DNA from: an uncultured Candidatus Nemicrothrix sp.
GTDB taxonomy: Bacteria; Actinomycetota; Acidimicrobiia; Acidimicrobiales; Acidimicrobilacustridaceae
Reading direction: 5' to 3'
DNA: 36,803 nucleotides
Assembly: GCA_903867185.1 (NCBI GenBank)
Contig: CAIPQK010000112.1
Location: 1 to 36,803, forward strand
Below are positions 24,830 through 33,143 of this stretch, one piece after another (within the stretch, counting starts at the first letter, position 1; each line of letters starts with the position of its first letter). The notes under the pieces are model-generated. The model was not told the origin of the DNA. It was given only the letters and a program-made list of their open reading frames with translations, and made no database searches. Both the position numbers and the translations under genes were made by a program.

Positions 24830-26287
24830 TCAGCGAACGAGGATGTTGCGGAACTGCCACGGATCGGACTCGTCGATGTCGTCGACAAACAATCCGAGAC
24901 GGCGAGTAAGCGGAGTCCAGTCGGTGTAGTGACCTTCCACCGGCCCAAGGTAAGGAACCTGCACCTCGAGACAACGAACGTGGTCCATTTCGTCGGTTTC
25001 GACGATGCCCTCATTCGGATTCTCAAGCGCCCACACCACACCAGCAAGAACCGCAGAAGAGATCTGCAATCCAGTTGCGGTGTTGTACGGCGCAAGTTCA
25101 CGAGCCTCTTCAATCGAAAGTCGTGAACCGAACCAGTAGGCATTGCGGTCGTGGCCGTAAAGCAAGACACCAAGTTCGTCGATGCCATCAACCAGTTCGT
25201 CTTCGTCAAGTACGTGCTTCGTTGTCTGGTTGCGGCCGCCGTTGCCAAACAGTTCGTGGAACGAAAGCACTGCGTCGTTGCACGGGTGATAGGCGTAGTG
25301 ACAGGTGGGTCGGTAGACAACCTCACCGTTCTCGTCGCGCACTGAGTAGAAATCGGAAATCGAGAGTGATTCGTTGTGCGTAACGAGGAATCCGTACTGC
25401 TCGCCCAGTGTCGGACACCAGGTCCGAACTCGAGTCTCGGCACCCGGTGATTCCAAATAGATCGCTGGGGATTCCGGATCTGAGAAATGGTGAGCGTTTT
25501 CCGGCATCCACTTTTCGTGCGTGCCCCAGCCAAGTTCTGCGGGCTGAAGCCCTTCGGAAATGAATCCGTCGACCGACCACGTATTCCAGAACGTGTCGAC
25601 CGGCTTCGGGCTTGTCACCCGTTGCGTGTCACGTTCGGCGATATGAATTCCCTTGACGCCAACGGCCTGCATGTAGCGAGACCACGCATCTTTGTCTGCA
25701 GGAGCAGGAGTTGTAAGTCCGAGACCAAGTTCTTCGTTCAAACGCACCAGCGCGTCTTTCACGAACCACGACACCATGCCGGGGTTGGCCCCGCAACACG
25801 AAACTGCAGTGGTTCCACCTGGGGAACGACGACGTTCCGCCACTGCCTTGCTGCGCAGGAACTGATTTGTGCGATCAGCATTGTCAATTGACTGGTTGTA
25901 ATAGAGACCAGGCCATGGTTCAACAACGGTGTCGATGTAGAGAACGTCGAGTTCACGGCACAAACGCATGATGTCGACCGAGCCCGTGTCGACCGAAAGG
26001 TTGACGCAGAAACCTTGGCCTTCACCGTTCGTGAGAAGCGGTGTGAGGATCTCAACGTAATTCTCAGGTGTGAGCTCGACCTGCTGAAAGGCAATGCCGT
26101 ATTCATCGGCGTATTTCTTGCGATCCGCCAATGGATCAAGCGCAATCGCTCGCGACTTATCAAATGCAATATGACGATCGAGCAGCGGAAGAGTCGCTCG
26201 GCCGATCGAACCCATTCCGATCATCACGAGCGGGCCAGCAACGGCTCCGAGTTGCGCGCCACCGTGGGGCATCTTCGAATCAGTCAT
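24830..26287 (-). CDS. hss: Homospermidine synthase (saccharopine dehydrogenase-like)
   Basis: About 485 residues. It begins with the Rossmann motif VMIGMGSIGRATLPLL (G24-x-G26-x-x-G29), then GFCVNLSVDTGSVDIMRLC, YIDTVVEPWPGLYYN, and CGANPGMVSWFVKDAL, all signatures I associate with bacterial homospermidine synthase. The NAD-dependent enzyme joins two putrescine units (or spermidine and putrescine) to sym-homospermidine. In actinobacteria polyamine synthesis is patchy, so this is a notable presence. Start ATG 26287 has GAGG about 8 nt upstream; an in-frame ATG at 26308 is an alternative. Its neighbour on the divergent strand is a mycothiol-dependent enzyme-like gene. Confidence 0.85.
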   Translation of the reverse strand: MTDSKMPHGGAQLGAVAGPLVMIGMGSIGRATLPLLDRHIAFDKSRAIALDPLADRKKYADEYGIAFQQVELTPENYVEILTPLLTNGEGQGFCVNLSVDTGSVDIMRLCRELDVLYIDTVVEPWPGLYYNQSIDNADRTNQFLRSKAVAERRRSPGGTTAVSCCGANPGMVSWFVKDALVRLNEELGLGLTTPAPADKDAWSRYMQAVGVKGIHIAERDTQRVTSPKPVDTFWNTWSVDGFISEGLQPAELGWGTHEKWMPENAHHFSDPESPAIYLESPGAETRVRTWCPTLGEQYGFLVTHNESLSISDFYSVRDENGEVVYRPTCHYAYHPCNDAVLSFHELFGNGGRNQTTKHVLDEDELVDGIDELGVLLYGHDRNAYWFGSRLSIEEARELAPYNTATGLQISSAVLAGVVWALENPNEGIVETDEMDHVRCLEVQVPYLGPVEGHYTDWTPLTRRLGLFVDDIDESDPWQFRNILVR

Positions 26288-26394
26288 TTCAGGCACCTCG
26301 CTTGTCATCAGGGGGTAGGAACGAAGGGCAGAACCTAGTTGTTTTGGGCAACGGGAAGAAAACATCGAAATGAATGGTGTGCGAGGCTTCATCG

Positions 26395-27021
26395 ATGTCT
26401 CAGCTCCTTCCCGATGTAGACGTCTGTGAGGCCTACCAACTCACTCGTGAGTCAGTGTTTGAACTTCTCACCCAGATTCCAGAGACCTCCGCCACTGTTC
26501 GTGTTCCGGCATGTCCCAACTGGACTGTGCAGCAAACCGTTTCGCATTTCGTGGGCGTTCCTGAAGATCTCCTGGCCAGTCGGATGGAAGGTGTCGCGTC
26601 CGACGCGTGGACCAACGCACAGGTGCGACGTCATGAAGGTGAATCGCTCGCCGAACTCGCAGCTGCTCTCGAAGCAACGATCATTCCCTTCGACGCGATC
26701 TTGCCGGCCATCCCTCGCCCATCGAACTCGCAGTTGGTCATGGATGCAGTCACGCACGAGATCGATCTTCGTGAGGCACTTGGCCTGCCGTGTGTCGACT
26801 CGTCACCCTCGCTCACCGTTGCGAGGGCATGGCTCCTCGGCATGATCGAACGTCACGATTCGCTGATCGTCGATCGGCTCGACGGTGCCGGCTGTACCGA
26901 CTTCATCCTCGTCCGCGCACTCACCGGCCGGTTCTCGATCTCGGCAATGGACGCTCATGGCCTGCCCGGCGCTCAGATCGCGGCGGCCTTGGCCGGCACC
27001 CCACTCAAGCCACCGGCTTAG
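26395..27021 (+). CDS. Maleylpyruvate isomerase N-terminal domain (DinB-like) protein, TIGR03083-type
   Basis: 208 residues. The DinB four-helix bundle is recognisable: ESVFELLTQIPE, VPACPNWTVQQTVSHFVGV with the first metal-type His, and AVTHEIDLREALGLP, where the His and the D-x-R-x-ALG pattern match mycothiol-dependent maleylpyruvate isomerase-like proteins. These use mycothiol as thiol cofactor, supporting an actinobacterial host. The C-terminal region (about 130-208) contains FSISAMDAHGLPGAQIAAALAGTP, an SCP2-like tail common in this family. The substrate is unknown. ATG 26395 is preferred over GTG/ATG starts from 26374; GAGG is present 9 nt upstream. Confidence 0.8.
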   Translation: MSQLLPDVDVCEAYQLTRESVFELLTQIPETSATVRVPACPNWTVQQTVSHFVGVPEDLLASRMEGVASDAWTNAQVRRHEGESLAELAAALEATIIPFDAILPAIPRPSNSQLVMDAVTHEIDLREALGLPCVDSSPSLTVARAWLLGMIERHDSLIVDRLDGAGCTDFILVRALTGRFSISAMDAHGLPGAQIAAALAGTPLKPPA

Positions 27022-27042
27022 GCCAATAACCTCCACCTCGGG

Positions 27043-27072
27043 TCATGACATCGCGCTATCATGATGTCATGA
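27043..27072 (+). promoter_or_regulatory. Operator/promoter of the RHH-Doc toxin-antitoxin operon
   Basis: A perfect 10-bp inverted repeat, TCATGACATC and GATGTCATGA, with a 10-bp spacer. The spacer contains TATCAT (27057-27062), a -10 box that ends 6 nt before the antitoxin ATG at 27069; the right arm contains that ATG. Binding of the ribbon-helix-helix antitoxin here would cover both promoter and translation start, a simple autoregulation layout. Confidence 0.65.
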
Positions 27073-27278
27073 ACAAGCAAACGACGGTCCGACTCCCCGA
27101 GGATCTTGCCGACCAAGCCGAGGTCATTGCTCGAGCTCAAGGCACAAGCGTGAACCAGGTCCTCATTGATGGCCTTCTCCTCGAGATCGAGCGAGTCAAA
27201 GCCGATAAAGAGTTCATGGCCACCCTTGAACGCCTTGTTGCGCGAGACAAGGAGATCCTCGACCGCCTCGCCCAATGA
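27069..27278 (+). CDS. Ribbon-helix-helix antitoxin
   Basis: 69 residues. The N-terminal 45 fit the ribbon-helix-helix fold: strand KQTTVRLPEDL, then ADQAEVIARAQGTSVNQVLIDGLLLEIERVK, shown by the VRLP strand followed by two helices with a GTS turn. The remaining 25 are an acidic/basic helix likely to bind the toxin. Such proteins repress their own operon as dimers through the beta-strand. The start overlaps the right arm of an inverted repeat, and its stop overlaps the Doc start (ATGA, 27275-27278). The pairing of an RHH rather than a Phd-type antitoxin with a Doc toxin is not the classical P1 arrangement. Confidence 0.82.
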   Translation: MNKQTTVRLPEDLADQAEVIARAQGTSVNQVLIDGLLLEIERVKADKEFMATLERLVARDKEILDRLAQ

Positions 27279-27667
27279 GGTACCTCACCCTTGCAGAGGG
27301 ACTCCTTATCGCATCCGCGGTTACTGGACTTGAAGTATCGACAATCCAGCATGTTTCGCGAGTCGAACTTCTTGATTCAGCACTCCATGCGCCGCAGGCC
27401 GGATTCGAAGACGAGGATTTCTACCCGACTCTTGAAGAGAAGGCTGCGGTACTTTGCCTTCACCTCGCTCGAAATCATCCACTTCCCGATGGGAATAAAC
27501 GCCTGGCTTGGATGGCGACGGTGATGTTCCTCCGACTCAACAACGTCGACCTCGTCGTCAGTACCGAAACTGCTGTGTCCATGATTATTGATGTCGCAAG
27601 CGGCGTCATGCCTCAATCAGATCTCACCACTTGGATCATCAAGTCTCGGAGTCGCGACAACGCCTGA
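27275..27667 (+). CDS. doc: Doc-type Fic toxin
   Basis: 130 residues, similar to the 126 of phage P1 Doc. The Fic-type catalytic motif is HPLPDGNKR (about residues 68-76), with the His, the D-G-N-K-R anion loop and flanking AWMATVMFLRLN helix; the usual Phe after the His is Leu. It is preceded by LEEKAAVLCLHLARN. Doc phosphorylates EF-Tu and stops translation (known for P1 Doc); here the same activity is an inference. It is translationally coupled to the RHH antitoxin. No transposon or phage genes are adjacent. Confidence 0.88.
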   Translation: MRYLTLAEGLLIASAVTGLEVSTIQHVSRVELLDSALHAPQAGFEDEDFYPTLEEKAAVLCLHLARNHPLPDGNKRLAWMATVMFLRLNNVDLVVSTETAVSMIIDVASGVMPQSDLTTWIIKSRSRDNA

Positions 27668-27705
27668 GCCTGCTGTGCGAGGATCATCGGCTACGAGGAG
27701 GTCGT

Positions 27706-28977
27706 ATGGACGGTCAGGAAATGCTGGAGCGATCTGCTCGTTGGATCACTGGCGAGGAACCACTCGCGATGAACGGGCTCTTCAGCGACAACGCTGGCGG
27801 CGCAGCAGTTGTTGCTGATGGAGTCGTTCTCATCGAAGCGTTCAGCAACGTCGTCGCGTTCGATACCGACGAAGGCGTCGTCCTCTTCGACGTGTCGCAT
27901 CACATGTCTGCACCGCAGGCGATTAGCGAACTCCGCACCTGGTCGGATGCGCCCGTACACACCGCGGTCTACACACACGGCCACGTCGATCACGTAACTG
28001 GCGCACAAGCATTCGATGCCGAAGCGGCAGCACGCGGCGACCGCCCAATTCGCTATGTCGGCCACGAAGCAATCCCCGATCGCTTCGATCGTTACCAGTT
28101 GACCAACGGTTACAACGGCTGGATCAACATGCGCCAGTTCCGTCTGCCCGAGCCAGCGTGGCCGAGTGAGTTCATCTACCCCGAACTCACCTATCGCGCC
28201 TCAACCAACCTCTCCATTGGTGGCACCGAATTCGATCTCCGCCATGCCCGTGGTGAAACCGATGACCACACCTGGGCCTGGATTCCCGACAAGCGTGCGA
28301 TCTGTGTTGGCGACTTGTTTATTTGGCAATTCCCTAACGCCGGTAACCCACAAAAAGTGCAGCGCTTTGCCTGGGATTGGGCGGTATCGCTTCGCGAGAT
28401 GGCAGCGATGCAACCGGAACTTCTTCTTCCCGCGCACGGCCCCGCTGTTGGTGGCGAAGAAATGGTTGCTGAAGTGCTGCTCAACACCGCTACAGCGCTC
28501 GAGTCACTGCACGAACAAACGCTTGCCCTCATGAATTCAGGCGCCCGTCTCAACGACGTCATTCACACCGTGAAACTTCCGCAAGAACTTGCCGACCTTC
28601 CGTACCTGCGTCCGTCCTATGACGAACCGGAATTTGTAGTGCGCAATATTTGGCGCCTCTATGGGGGTTGGTACGACGGCAATCCCGCGAGCCTCAAGCC
28701 CGCTGCCGATGTCGCCCTCGCTGCCGAGACAGCGGCTCTTGCCGGCGGTGCCGAGGTTCTTGCGGCGCGCGCCGAAGCGATCGCCGAAGAGGGCGACCTT
28801 CGATTGGCATCACACTTCGCCGAAATGGCCGTGATGGCCGATCCCGATTCAGCGCGATGCCATCAGGTTCGCGCTGGGGTGTACGACGCTCGACGCAAAG
28901 TCGAAGCGTCATACATGGCACGCGGTATTTATCGATCAGCGGCAATCGATTCAAAGATCCGGTTGAAGGACCTTTGA
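27706..28977 (+). CDS. Alkylsulfatase-like MBL-fold hydrolase
   Basis: 423 residues. The metallo-beta-lactamase motif is HGHVDH (His91, His93, Asp95, His96), with ARGETDDHTWAWIPDKRAICVGDLF and LLPAHGPAV completing the ligands. From about residue 260 the sequence follows the alkyl sulfatase dimerisation domain (YDEPEFVVRNIWRLYGGWYDGNPASLKP), then a TPR-like helical tail. SdsA/BDS1-type alkylsulfatases are longer, with a signal peptide and an SCP2-like C-terminal domain; both are absent here, so it is a cytoplasmic short variant. Start ATG 27706 sits 5 nt after GAGGAGG. It converges on the second Baeyer-Villiger enzyme with a 10-bp gap. The substrate is not known. Confidence 0.85.
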   Translation: MDGQEMLERSARWITGEEPLAMNGLFSDNAGGAAVVADGVVLIEAFSNVVAFDTDEGVVLFDVSHHMSAPQAISELRTWSDAPVHTAVYTHGHVDHVTGAQAFDAEAAARGDRPIRYVGHEAIPDRFDRYQLTNGYNGWINMRQFRLPEPAWPSEFIYPELTYRASTNLSIGGTEFDLRHARGETDDHTWAWIPDKRAICVGDLFIWQFPNAGNPQKVQRFAWDWAVSLREMAAMQPELLLPAHGPAVGGEEMVAEVLLNTATALESLHEQTLALMNSGARLNDVIHTVKLPQELADLPYLRPSYDEPEFVVRNIWRLYGGWYDGNPASLKPAADVALAAETAALAGGAEVLAARAEAIAEEGDLRLASHFAEMAVMADPDSARCHQVRAGVYDARRKVEASYMARGIYRSAAIDSKIRLKDL

Positions 28978-28987
28978 ATCGACGCGA

Positions 28988-30754
28988 CTAGTTCGCTTTT
29001 GTAACGACGACACCAGTGAGTTCGCCAGCCTCACGCCAAGCAATGAGGTGATCGGCGTACTCCTCGACGCTGCCCATAAACGATGCGCTACGCGCACCCT
29101 TCATGTCGCCGGCTGACTGTTCCCGATTGAGATAGCCAGGAGTGCACGACGCGTTATACATGCCGACGCCCATGACTTTGCTCATGAGAACGTTGAACCA
29201 ATCTTCCTCAGCGTCAGCCGAAGGCTCAATTTGAGTGATTCCGTCATCGAGACACATACGGATGATGTGGGCGCAATGCTTCGATGTTTCGGTGAGGTAG
29301 TGCACAAAGTTGGTGCCGAAGCCACCCTGCACCGTGCTGATCATCAGCAAGTTGGGGAAGTCGCGAGTCATCACGCCATGCATGGTGTGCGGTCCTTCAC
29401 CCCATGACTGCGTCATTGACACACCATTGCGACCCTTGGGATCGAAACCAAGGCGGTCGTAAGTTGCAGCAACATCGAAGCCCGAGGCATAGATCAGAAG
29501 ATCGACGGGGTACTCGACGCCATCGACGACGGGGCCGTTCTCAGTGATTCGTTCAACGCCCTTGCCATTGGTGTCGATGAGGTGCACGTTTGGTCGGTTG
29601 AATGCGGGCAGATATTCGTCGTGGAAGCAAGGGCGCTTGCAACGAACGCCGTACCAAGGCTTGAGCTTTTCTGCAGTTTCTTGATCGTCAACCGATTCAC
29701 CAATTCGCGCACGAACGGCTTCCATGATTTCGAAGTCGATTCGTTCAAGCTCTGCAGCTTCGGCAGGGTCTTCGGTGTACTTCGTGGTGTCAGTCCACAT
29801 CACGTTGGTCCACTCGTCGCCAACCATGTTCTCTTCAGGCTGCTGGCCGCATACTGCTCGAGTGAAGTTCTTGATGCGCTCGCCTTGCCAACCTGGCTTC
29901 AGGCTCTTAAACCAATTCTCGTCGGTCGGTGCCTGTCCGCGATAACCAACGAATGCTGGCGTGCGCTGGAACACAAAGAGTTCCTCGGCCGCTTCAGCGA
30001 GTCGGGGGACAACCTGCACTGCAGTTGCGCCTGTTCCGATGATGCCGACGCGCTTGCCCTTCAGTTTGTCCATGAGCTCCGACGGGCTTCCGCCGGTGAA
30101 CTCGTAATCCCAGCGACTCGTGTGGAATGACTTGCCCTTGTAGTTCTCGATTCCAGGAATACCGGGGAGCTTTGCTTTGTGAAGGACGCCGCCGGCAACG
30201 ACGATGAACTTCGTTGAGAGCACGTCGTCACGCGTTGTGGTGACCGTCCAGCGCTCGGTCTTTTCATTCCAGACCATGTCCTTGATTTCGGTCTGGAAAA
30301 GCGCGTTCTCGTACATGTCGAAGCGATGACCAAGTTGTTGGCAGTAGGCAAAGATCTCAGGCGCAAGCGCGTAACGGTTGGTCGGCATGAAGCCGGTTTC
30401 TTCGAGCATTGGCAAGTACACGTAGGACTCAACGTCGCACATCGCGCCCGGGTAACGATTCCAGTACCAGGTGCCGCCGAAGTCCCCGCCCTTTTCGATG
30501 ATGCGGAAGTTGTCGACGCCGAGCTTGCGAAGATTCGCCGCTTCGAGCATTCCGCCGAAACCGCCGCCAACAATGACGGCGTCAACATCAGCGATCTCTG
30601 GCTCGCGGGTGAAGCCAGGCTCGACGTAAGGATCGCGATTGAATTCTTCGTACATGCCAGCGAGTGCTGAGTACTGAGCAGTGCCGTCGGACCGGAGGCG
30701 CTTCTCGCGTTCAGCGGCGTACTTCTGACGGGTCTCTTCAATGCTCGGTGACAT
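28988..30754 (-). CDS. Baeyer-Villiger-type flavin monooxygenase, second copy
   Basis: 588 residues. FAD motif GGGFGG at about 63-68, fingerprint YKGKSFHTSRWD (the first Phe of the FxGxxxHTxxWD consensus is Tyr), and GTGATA for NADPH. It is a clear paralogue of the enzyme at 2325-4112 along its full length, including the N-terminal extension, the FHDEYLPxFNxPNVHL segment and the C-terminal TPGYxNxE region. Ribosome site GAGGAA precedes ATG 30754; a longer frame to 30841 adds an unrelated 29 residues. The divergence around the fingerprint and the N-terminus suggests a different substrate range. No coupled gene is present on its strand. Confidence 0.9.
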   Translation of the reverse strand: MSPSIEETRQKYAAEREKRLRSDGTAQYSALAGMYEEFNRDPYVEPGFTREPEIADVDAVIVGGGFGGMLEAANLRKLGVDNFRIIEKGGDFGGTWYWNRYPGAMCDVESYVYLPMLEETGFMPTNRYALAPEIFAYCQQLGHRFDMYENALFQTEIKDMVWNEKTERWTVTTTRDDVLSTKFIVVAGGVLHKAKLPGIPGIENYKGKSFHTSRWDYEFTGGSPSELMDKLKGKRVGIIGTGATAVQVVPRLAEAAEELFVFQRTPAFVGYRGQAPTDENWFKSLKPGWQGERIKNFTRAVCGQQPEENMVGDEWTNVMWTDTTKYTEDPAEAAELERIDFEIMEAVRARIGESVDDQETAEKLKPWYGVRCKRPCFHDEYLPAFNRPNVHLIDTNGKGVERITENGPVVDGVEYPVDLLIYASGFDVAATYDRLGFDPKGRNGVSMTQSWGEGPHTMHGVMTRDFPNLLMISTVQGGFGTNFVHYLTETSKHCAHIIRMCLDDGITQIEPSADAEEDWFNVLMSKVMGVGMYNASCTPGYLNREQSAGDMKGARSASFMGSVEEYADHLIAWREAGELTGVVVTKAN

Positions 30755-30884
30755 GGCAGATGTTCCTCGGTGGTGATTGGGGCCCAAGGGCCCGGCTGCG
30801 TAGACGACCACAGTATGCGACCCACACTTGGCTTGATCCACCGACCTTGGTCACACGTTTTTGGAGGCCTATTTCAAGGGCAGA

Positions 30885-31283
30885 TCAGCCCTCGAGTACA
30901 ACTTTGATTGCTGCGGTGCCCGCCGTGGCCGAGCCATCTTGTTTCGCAGTTTTCTTGTCACTTCGCTCGATCAAGAGGCGATACATAATTCGGTACTTTC
31001 CCCGCACCGCTTCGCGCACCCTCGCCACTGCATCAGGATCCAGCACTTCGGCCCTTCCAGCAACCACCACCGAACCTCGCTTTGGCCGGCCCCGAACATT
31101 GCTGGCCTGGATCGTGACAGCGGGGTTCTTCAGGATGCGCTTGATCTTCCATGAATCAGGGTCGGTCGTAAAGGCGTAGCCATCTTCAAATGGAACCACC
31201 CATACGGCCGTTGAAACCGGGGTTCCATCCTTTCGAAACGAAACGAAAGCGATGTACCGGGCCGCATCCAGTTCAGCTGTCAT
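30885..31283 (-). CDS. PPOX-class (F420/FMN) split-barrel protein
   Basis: 132 residues of the pyridoxamine 5'-phosphate oxidase-like split barrel. The order AARYIAFVSFRKDGTPVSTAVWVVPFEDGYAFTTD, here read as VSFRKDGTPVSTAVWV and DGYAFTT, then KIKRILKNPAVTIQA and VVAGRAEVL, matches the actinobacterial PPOX class F420-dependent TIGR group. Members use F420 or FMN for redox reactions or heme-related binding. The C-terminus is Lys/Ala-rich and variable. ATG 31283 is preferred to ATGs at 31331/31319 because the domain begins there; CACACT 7 nt upstream is a weak -10. The divergent neighbour is a deazaflavin-dependent nitroreductase, a natural pairing. Confidence 0.78.
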   Translation of the reverse strand: MTAELDAARYIAFVSFRKDGTPVSTAVWVVPFEDGYAFTTDPDSWKIKRILKNPAVTIQASNVRGRPKRGSVVVAGRAEVLDPDAVARVREAVRGKYRIMYRLLIERSDKKTAKQDGSATAGTAAIKVVLEG

Positions 31284-31353
31284 AACGAGAAGTGTGCCAT
31301 CGATGGGTATTGAATTCATATGACGCGGCATTTGGTCGACCGGGAGAAAGAGA

Positions 31354-31359
31354 TACCGT
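31354..31359 (+). promoter_or_regulatory. Candidate -10 box, leaderless nitroreductase gene
   Basis: TACCGT ends 7 nt before ATG 31367. Confidence 0.4.
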
Positions 31360-31366
31360 GCGCACC

Positions 31367-31783
31367 ATGAATGACGAACTGAATGATTTCAACCAGCAGA
31401 TCATGGATGAGTTCCGCGCCAATGCCGGAAACGTCGGTGGCCACTTCGAAGGTCGGCCGATGACAATCGTTCACCACATCGGCGCAAAGAGCGGCATCGT
31501 TCGCCACGCTCCGCTCGTTTACCTACCTAATGGCGATGACGTCGTCATCTTTGCGTCAAAGGGTGGCCAGCCGACCAACCCCGACTGGTATCACAACCTC
31601 ATTGCCAATCCCGATACGCAGATCGAACTTGGAGCCGACATTGTGCCGGTTCATGTTCGAGAAGCTACCGGCACCGAACGCGACGAACTGTTCGATCGTC
31701 AGAAGACGGCAAGCCCGGTGTTCGCAGAGTATGAAGCGGCAACAACACGCGTCATCCCCGTCTTAGTGCTCGAACCTCGCTAA
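31367..31783 (+). CDS. Deazaflavin (F420)-dependent nitroreductase family protein
   Basis: 138 residues of the DDN family (named after the mycobacterial F420-dependent nitroreductase). Typical segments: IMDEFRANAGNVGGHFEGRPMTIVHHIGAKSG, given here as NGGHF-like NVGGHFEGRP and VHHIGAKSG; HAPLVYLPNGDDVVIFASKGG; and NPDWYHNLIANPDTQIELG. These lines the F420-binding groove. Known members reduce nitroaromatics, quinones or unsaturated lipids with F420H2. ATG 31367 is chosen because it sits 7 nt behind TACCGT and begins at the domain edge; GTG 31358 in the same frame is less likely. Confidence 0.87.
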   Translation: MNDELNDFNQQIMDEFRANAGNVGGHFEGRPMTIVHHIGAKSGIVRHAPLVYLPNGDDVVIFASKGGQPTNPDWYHNLIANPDTQIELGADIVPVHVREATGTERDELFDRQKTASPVFAEYEAATTRVIPVLVLEPR

Positions 31784-31809
31784 CACTCTCAGCGGTAGTT
31801 GCGCGCCGA

Positions 31810-32802
31810 TCAGACAGTGAGGTCGACGAATCCACCCGTTGTGGTGAACGGCATCGAGCGTGACTTCGAGAAATCGGTTTTCGCGAGATCGATCGCGTAC
31901 CACTGAGGATCACCAATGGTGTTGTAGATGTAGCGATTGCCGGTGAGATTCGAAACGGTCGACCACATCGTCAGCAATGGCATGAGGCCATTCGGTGTTT
32001 CTTCCATGACCACTCCGGGCACGAGATCAAACCCATGAAGAATTCGCACGGCATCCATCTCTGCTGCCTTCTGGTCTGCAGGTTGCTGCGCGAATTGGAC
32101 ATTGGCCAGCACTCGAATGAAGCGCGACGGTGAATACTCGTCGGCGGGAAGACCACGGAAACCCTGGCCCTGTCCCGAAGCGGCAAAGGTCGTTCCACCA
32201 ATGTTGACGGGCTTTGGGTTTTCCGCCGAGAGACTCAGGTAGTTCGCGACATTCGTGAGATGCCAATCGAGATACGGCGCATTGGTCGCAACCTGAACCG
32301 GATTGTCGGAGACGACCATGCCATCGGGATGAAACTCAGCGACGACACAGGAATCCTTGTCGTGAAGAATGATGTGAAGCGGGAGCGGTACGGGAACTTC
32401 CTTCGGAACCCAGTTCACGAAGTTGAGGCTCGCAAGCGCCGCTTTTGCTTCAGTTGTGTTCGAGCAGGTTCCGAGAATGAACGCGAGGCCTTCGAGAATG
32501 CCGATATCGGTTCCGTCGTTCTTCGCCGCGTAGTAGGTCGCGTGATCTGGCATGTAGAGGAGATGACCAGAAAGACCTGCGTTGTTCATCGCATCGGCAA
32601 ACCACGGTTTACCAAATCCAGAAACTCCGACAATGCCGTATTTGGCGGTCCACGTCTTGCCATTCGAGCTGCTCTCACTCTTCCCTACATGGTCACTGGC
32701 GAGCACTCCGAGTTCCCATGGCAACACGTCGGGAAATTCCATTGTGCGACCAACACAAACCGTGCCGTCTTTTGCTACCGGGTGTTTGAAGTTGGTGCAC
32801 AT
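31810..32802 (-). CDS. Choloylglycine hydrolase/penicillin V acylase family amidase
   Basis: 330 residues. The frame from 32802 begins MCTNFKHPVAKDG, so removal of Met exposes Cys2, the N-terminal nucleophile of this Ntn-hydrolase family; VGRTMEFPD supplies the conserved Arg and Asp, MNNAGLSGHLLY and NAPYLDWHLTN the Asn residues of the oxyanion site. Bile-salt hydrolases, penicillin V acylases and N-acylhomoserine-lactone acylases belong here. The Met at 32841 would place 13 residues before the Cys and no signal peptide is seen, so a cytoplasmic enzyme starting at 32802 is preferred, although periplasmic relatives exist. The substrate (N-acyl amide) is unknown. Confidence 0.85.
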   Translation of the reverse strand: MCTNFKHPVAKDGTVCVGRTMEFPDVLPWELGVLASDHVGKSESSSNGKTWTAKYGIVGVSGFGKPWFADAMNNAGLSGHLLYMPDHATYYAAKNDGTDIGILEGLAFILGTCSNTTEAKAALASLNFVNWVPKEVPVPLPLHIILHDKDSCVVAEFHPDGMVVSDNPVQVATNAPYLDWHLTNVANYLSLSAENPKPVNIGGTTFAASGQGQGFRGLPADEYSPSRFIRVLANVQFAQQPADQKAAEMDAVRILHGFDLVPGVVMEETPNGLMPLLTMWSTVSNLTGNRYIYNTIGDPQWYAIDLAKTDFSKSRSMPFTTTGGFVDLTV

Positions 32803-32867
32803 AGAAAAGCCTGGACTTTCTCTAGGGAAACTCGTAGTCATGTCTACTTTAGAAACGGATCAACGCA

Positions 32868-33143
32868 CTATCGCGGTCGATAGACGTCGGATCGATGTTC
32901 AATACGCAGGACGCCGATCGTCCTGTCGTCGTCTTCGATCTCGTAAATGACTCGGTACGCCCCGCGTCGAGCCGACCCGAGTCCGGCGAATTCTCGCTGA
33001 AGCGGATGTCCAACTTGGCGCGGGTTCTCGCACAAAGGCCCGAGCAAGAACTCGACGACTGCAGCAGCAATGCGTTCTGGGAGTCGAGCGAGTTGTCGTT
33101 CAGCGGACGCTGCAACTCGCAAACTCCAAACCTCGTCCGTCAC
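32868..33143 (-). CDS. RelE/ParE family toxin
   Basis: 91 residues. WSLRVAASAERQLARLPERI, ENPRQVGHPLQREFAGLGSARRGAYRVIYEI and VLRIEHRSDVY follow the RelE/ParE fold; the pattern LxREFAGLxSxRxGxYRVIYEI is the common RelE core. Toxins of this family cleave ribosome-bound mRNA or, in the ParE branch, inhibit gyrase; the C-terminal basic HRSDVYRPR looks RelE-like. It is translated from an ATG that overlaps the stop of the antitoxin gene (33140-33143). It is the last gene of the pair. Confidence 0.88.
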   Translation of the reverse strand: MTDEVWSLRVAASAERQLARLPERIAAAVVEFLLGPLCENPRQVGHPLQREFAGLGSARRGAYRVIYEIEDDDRTIGVLRIEHRSDVYRPR

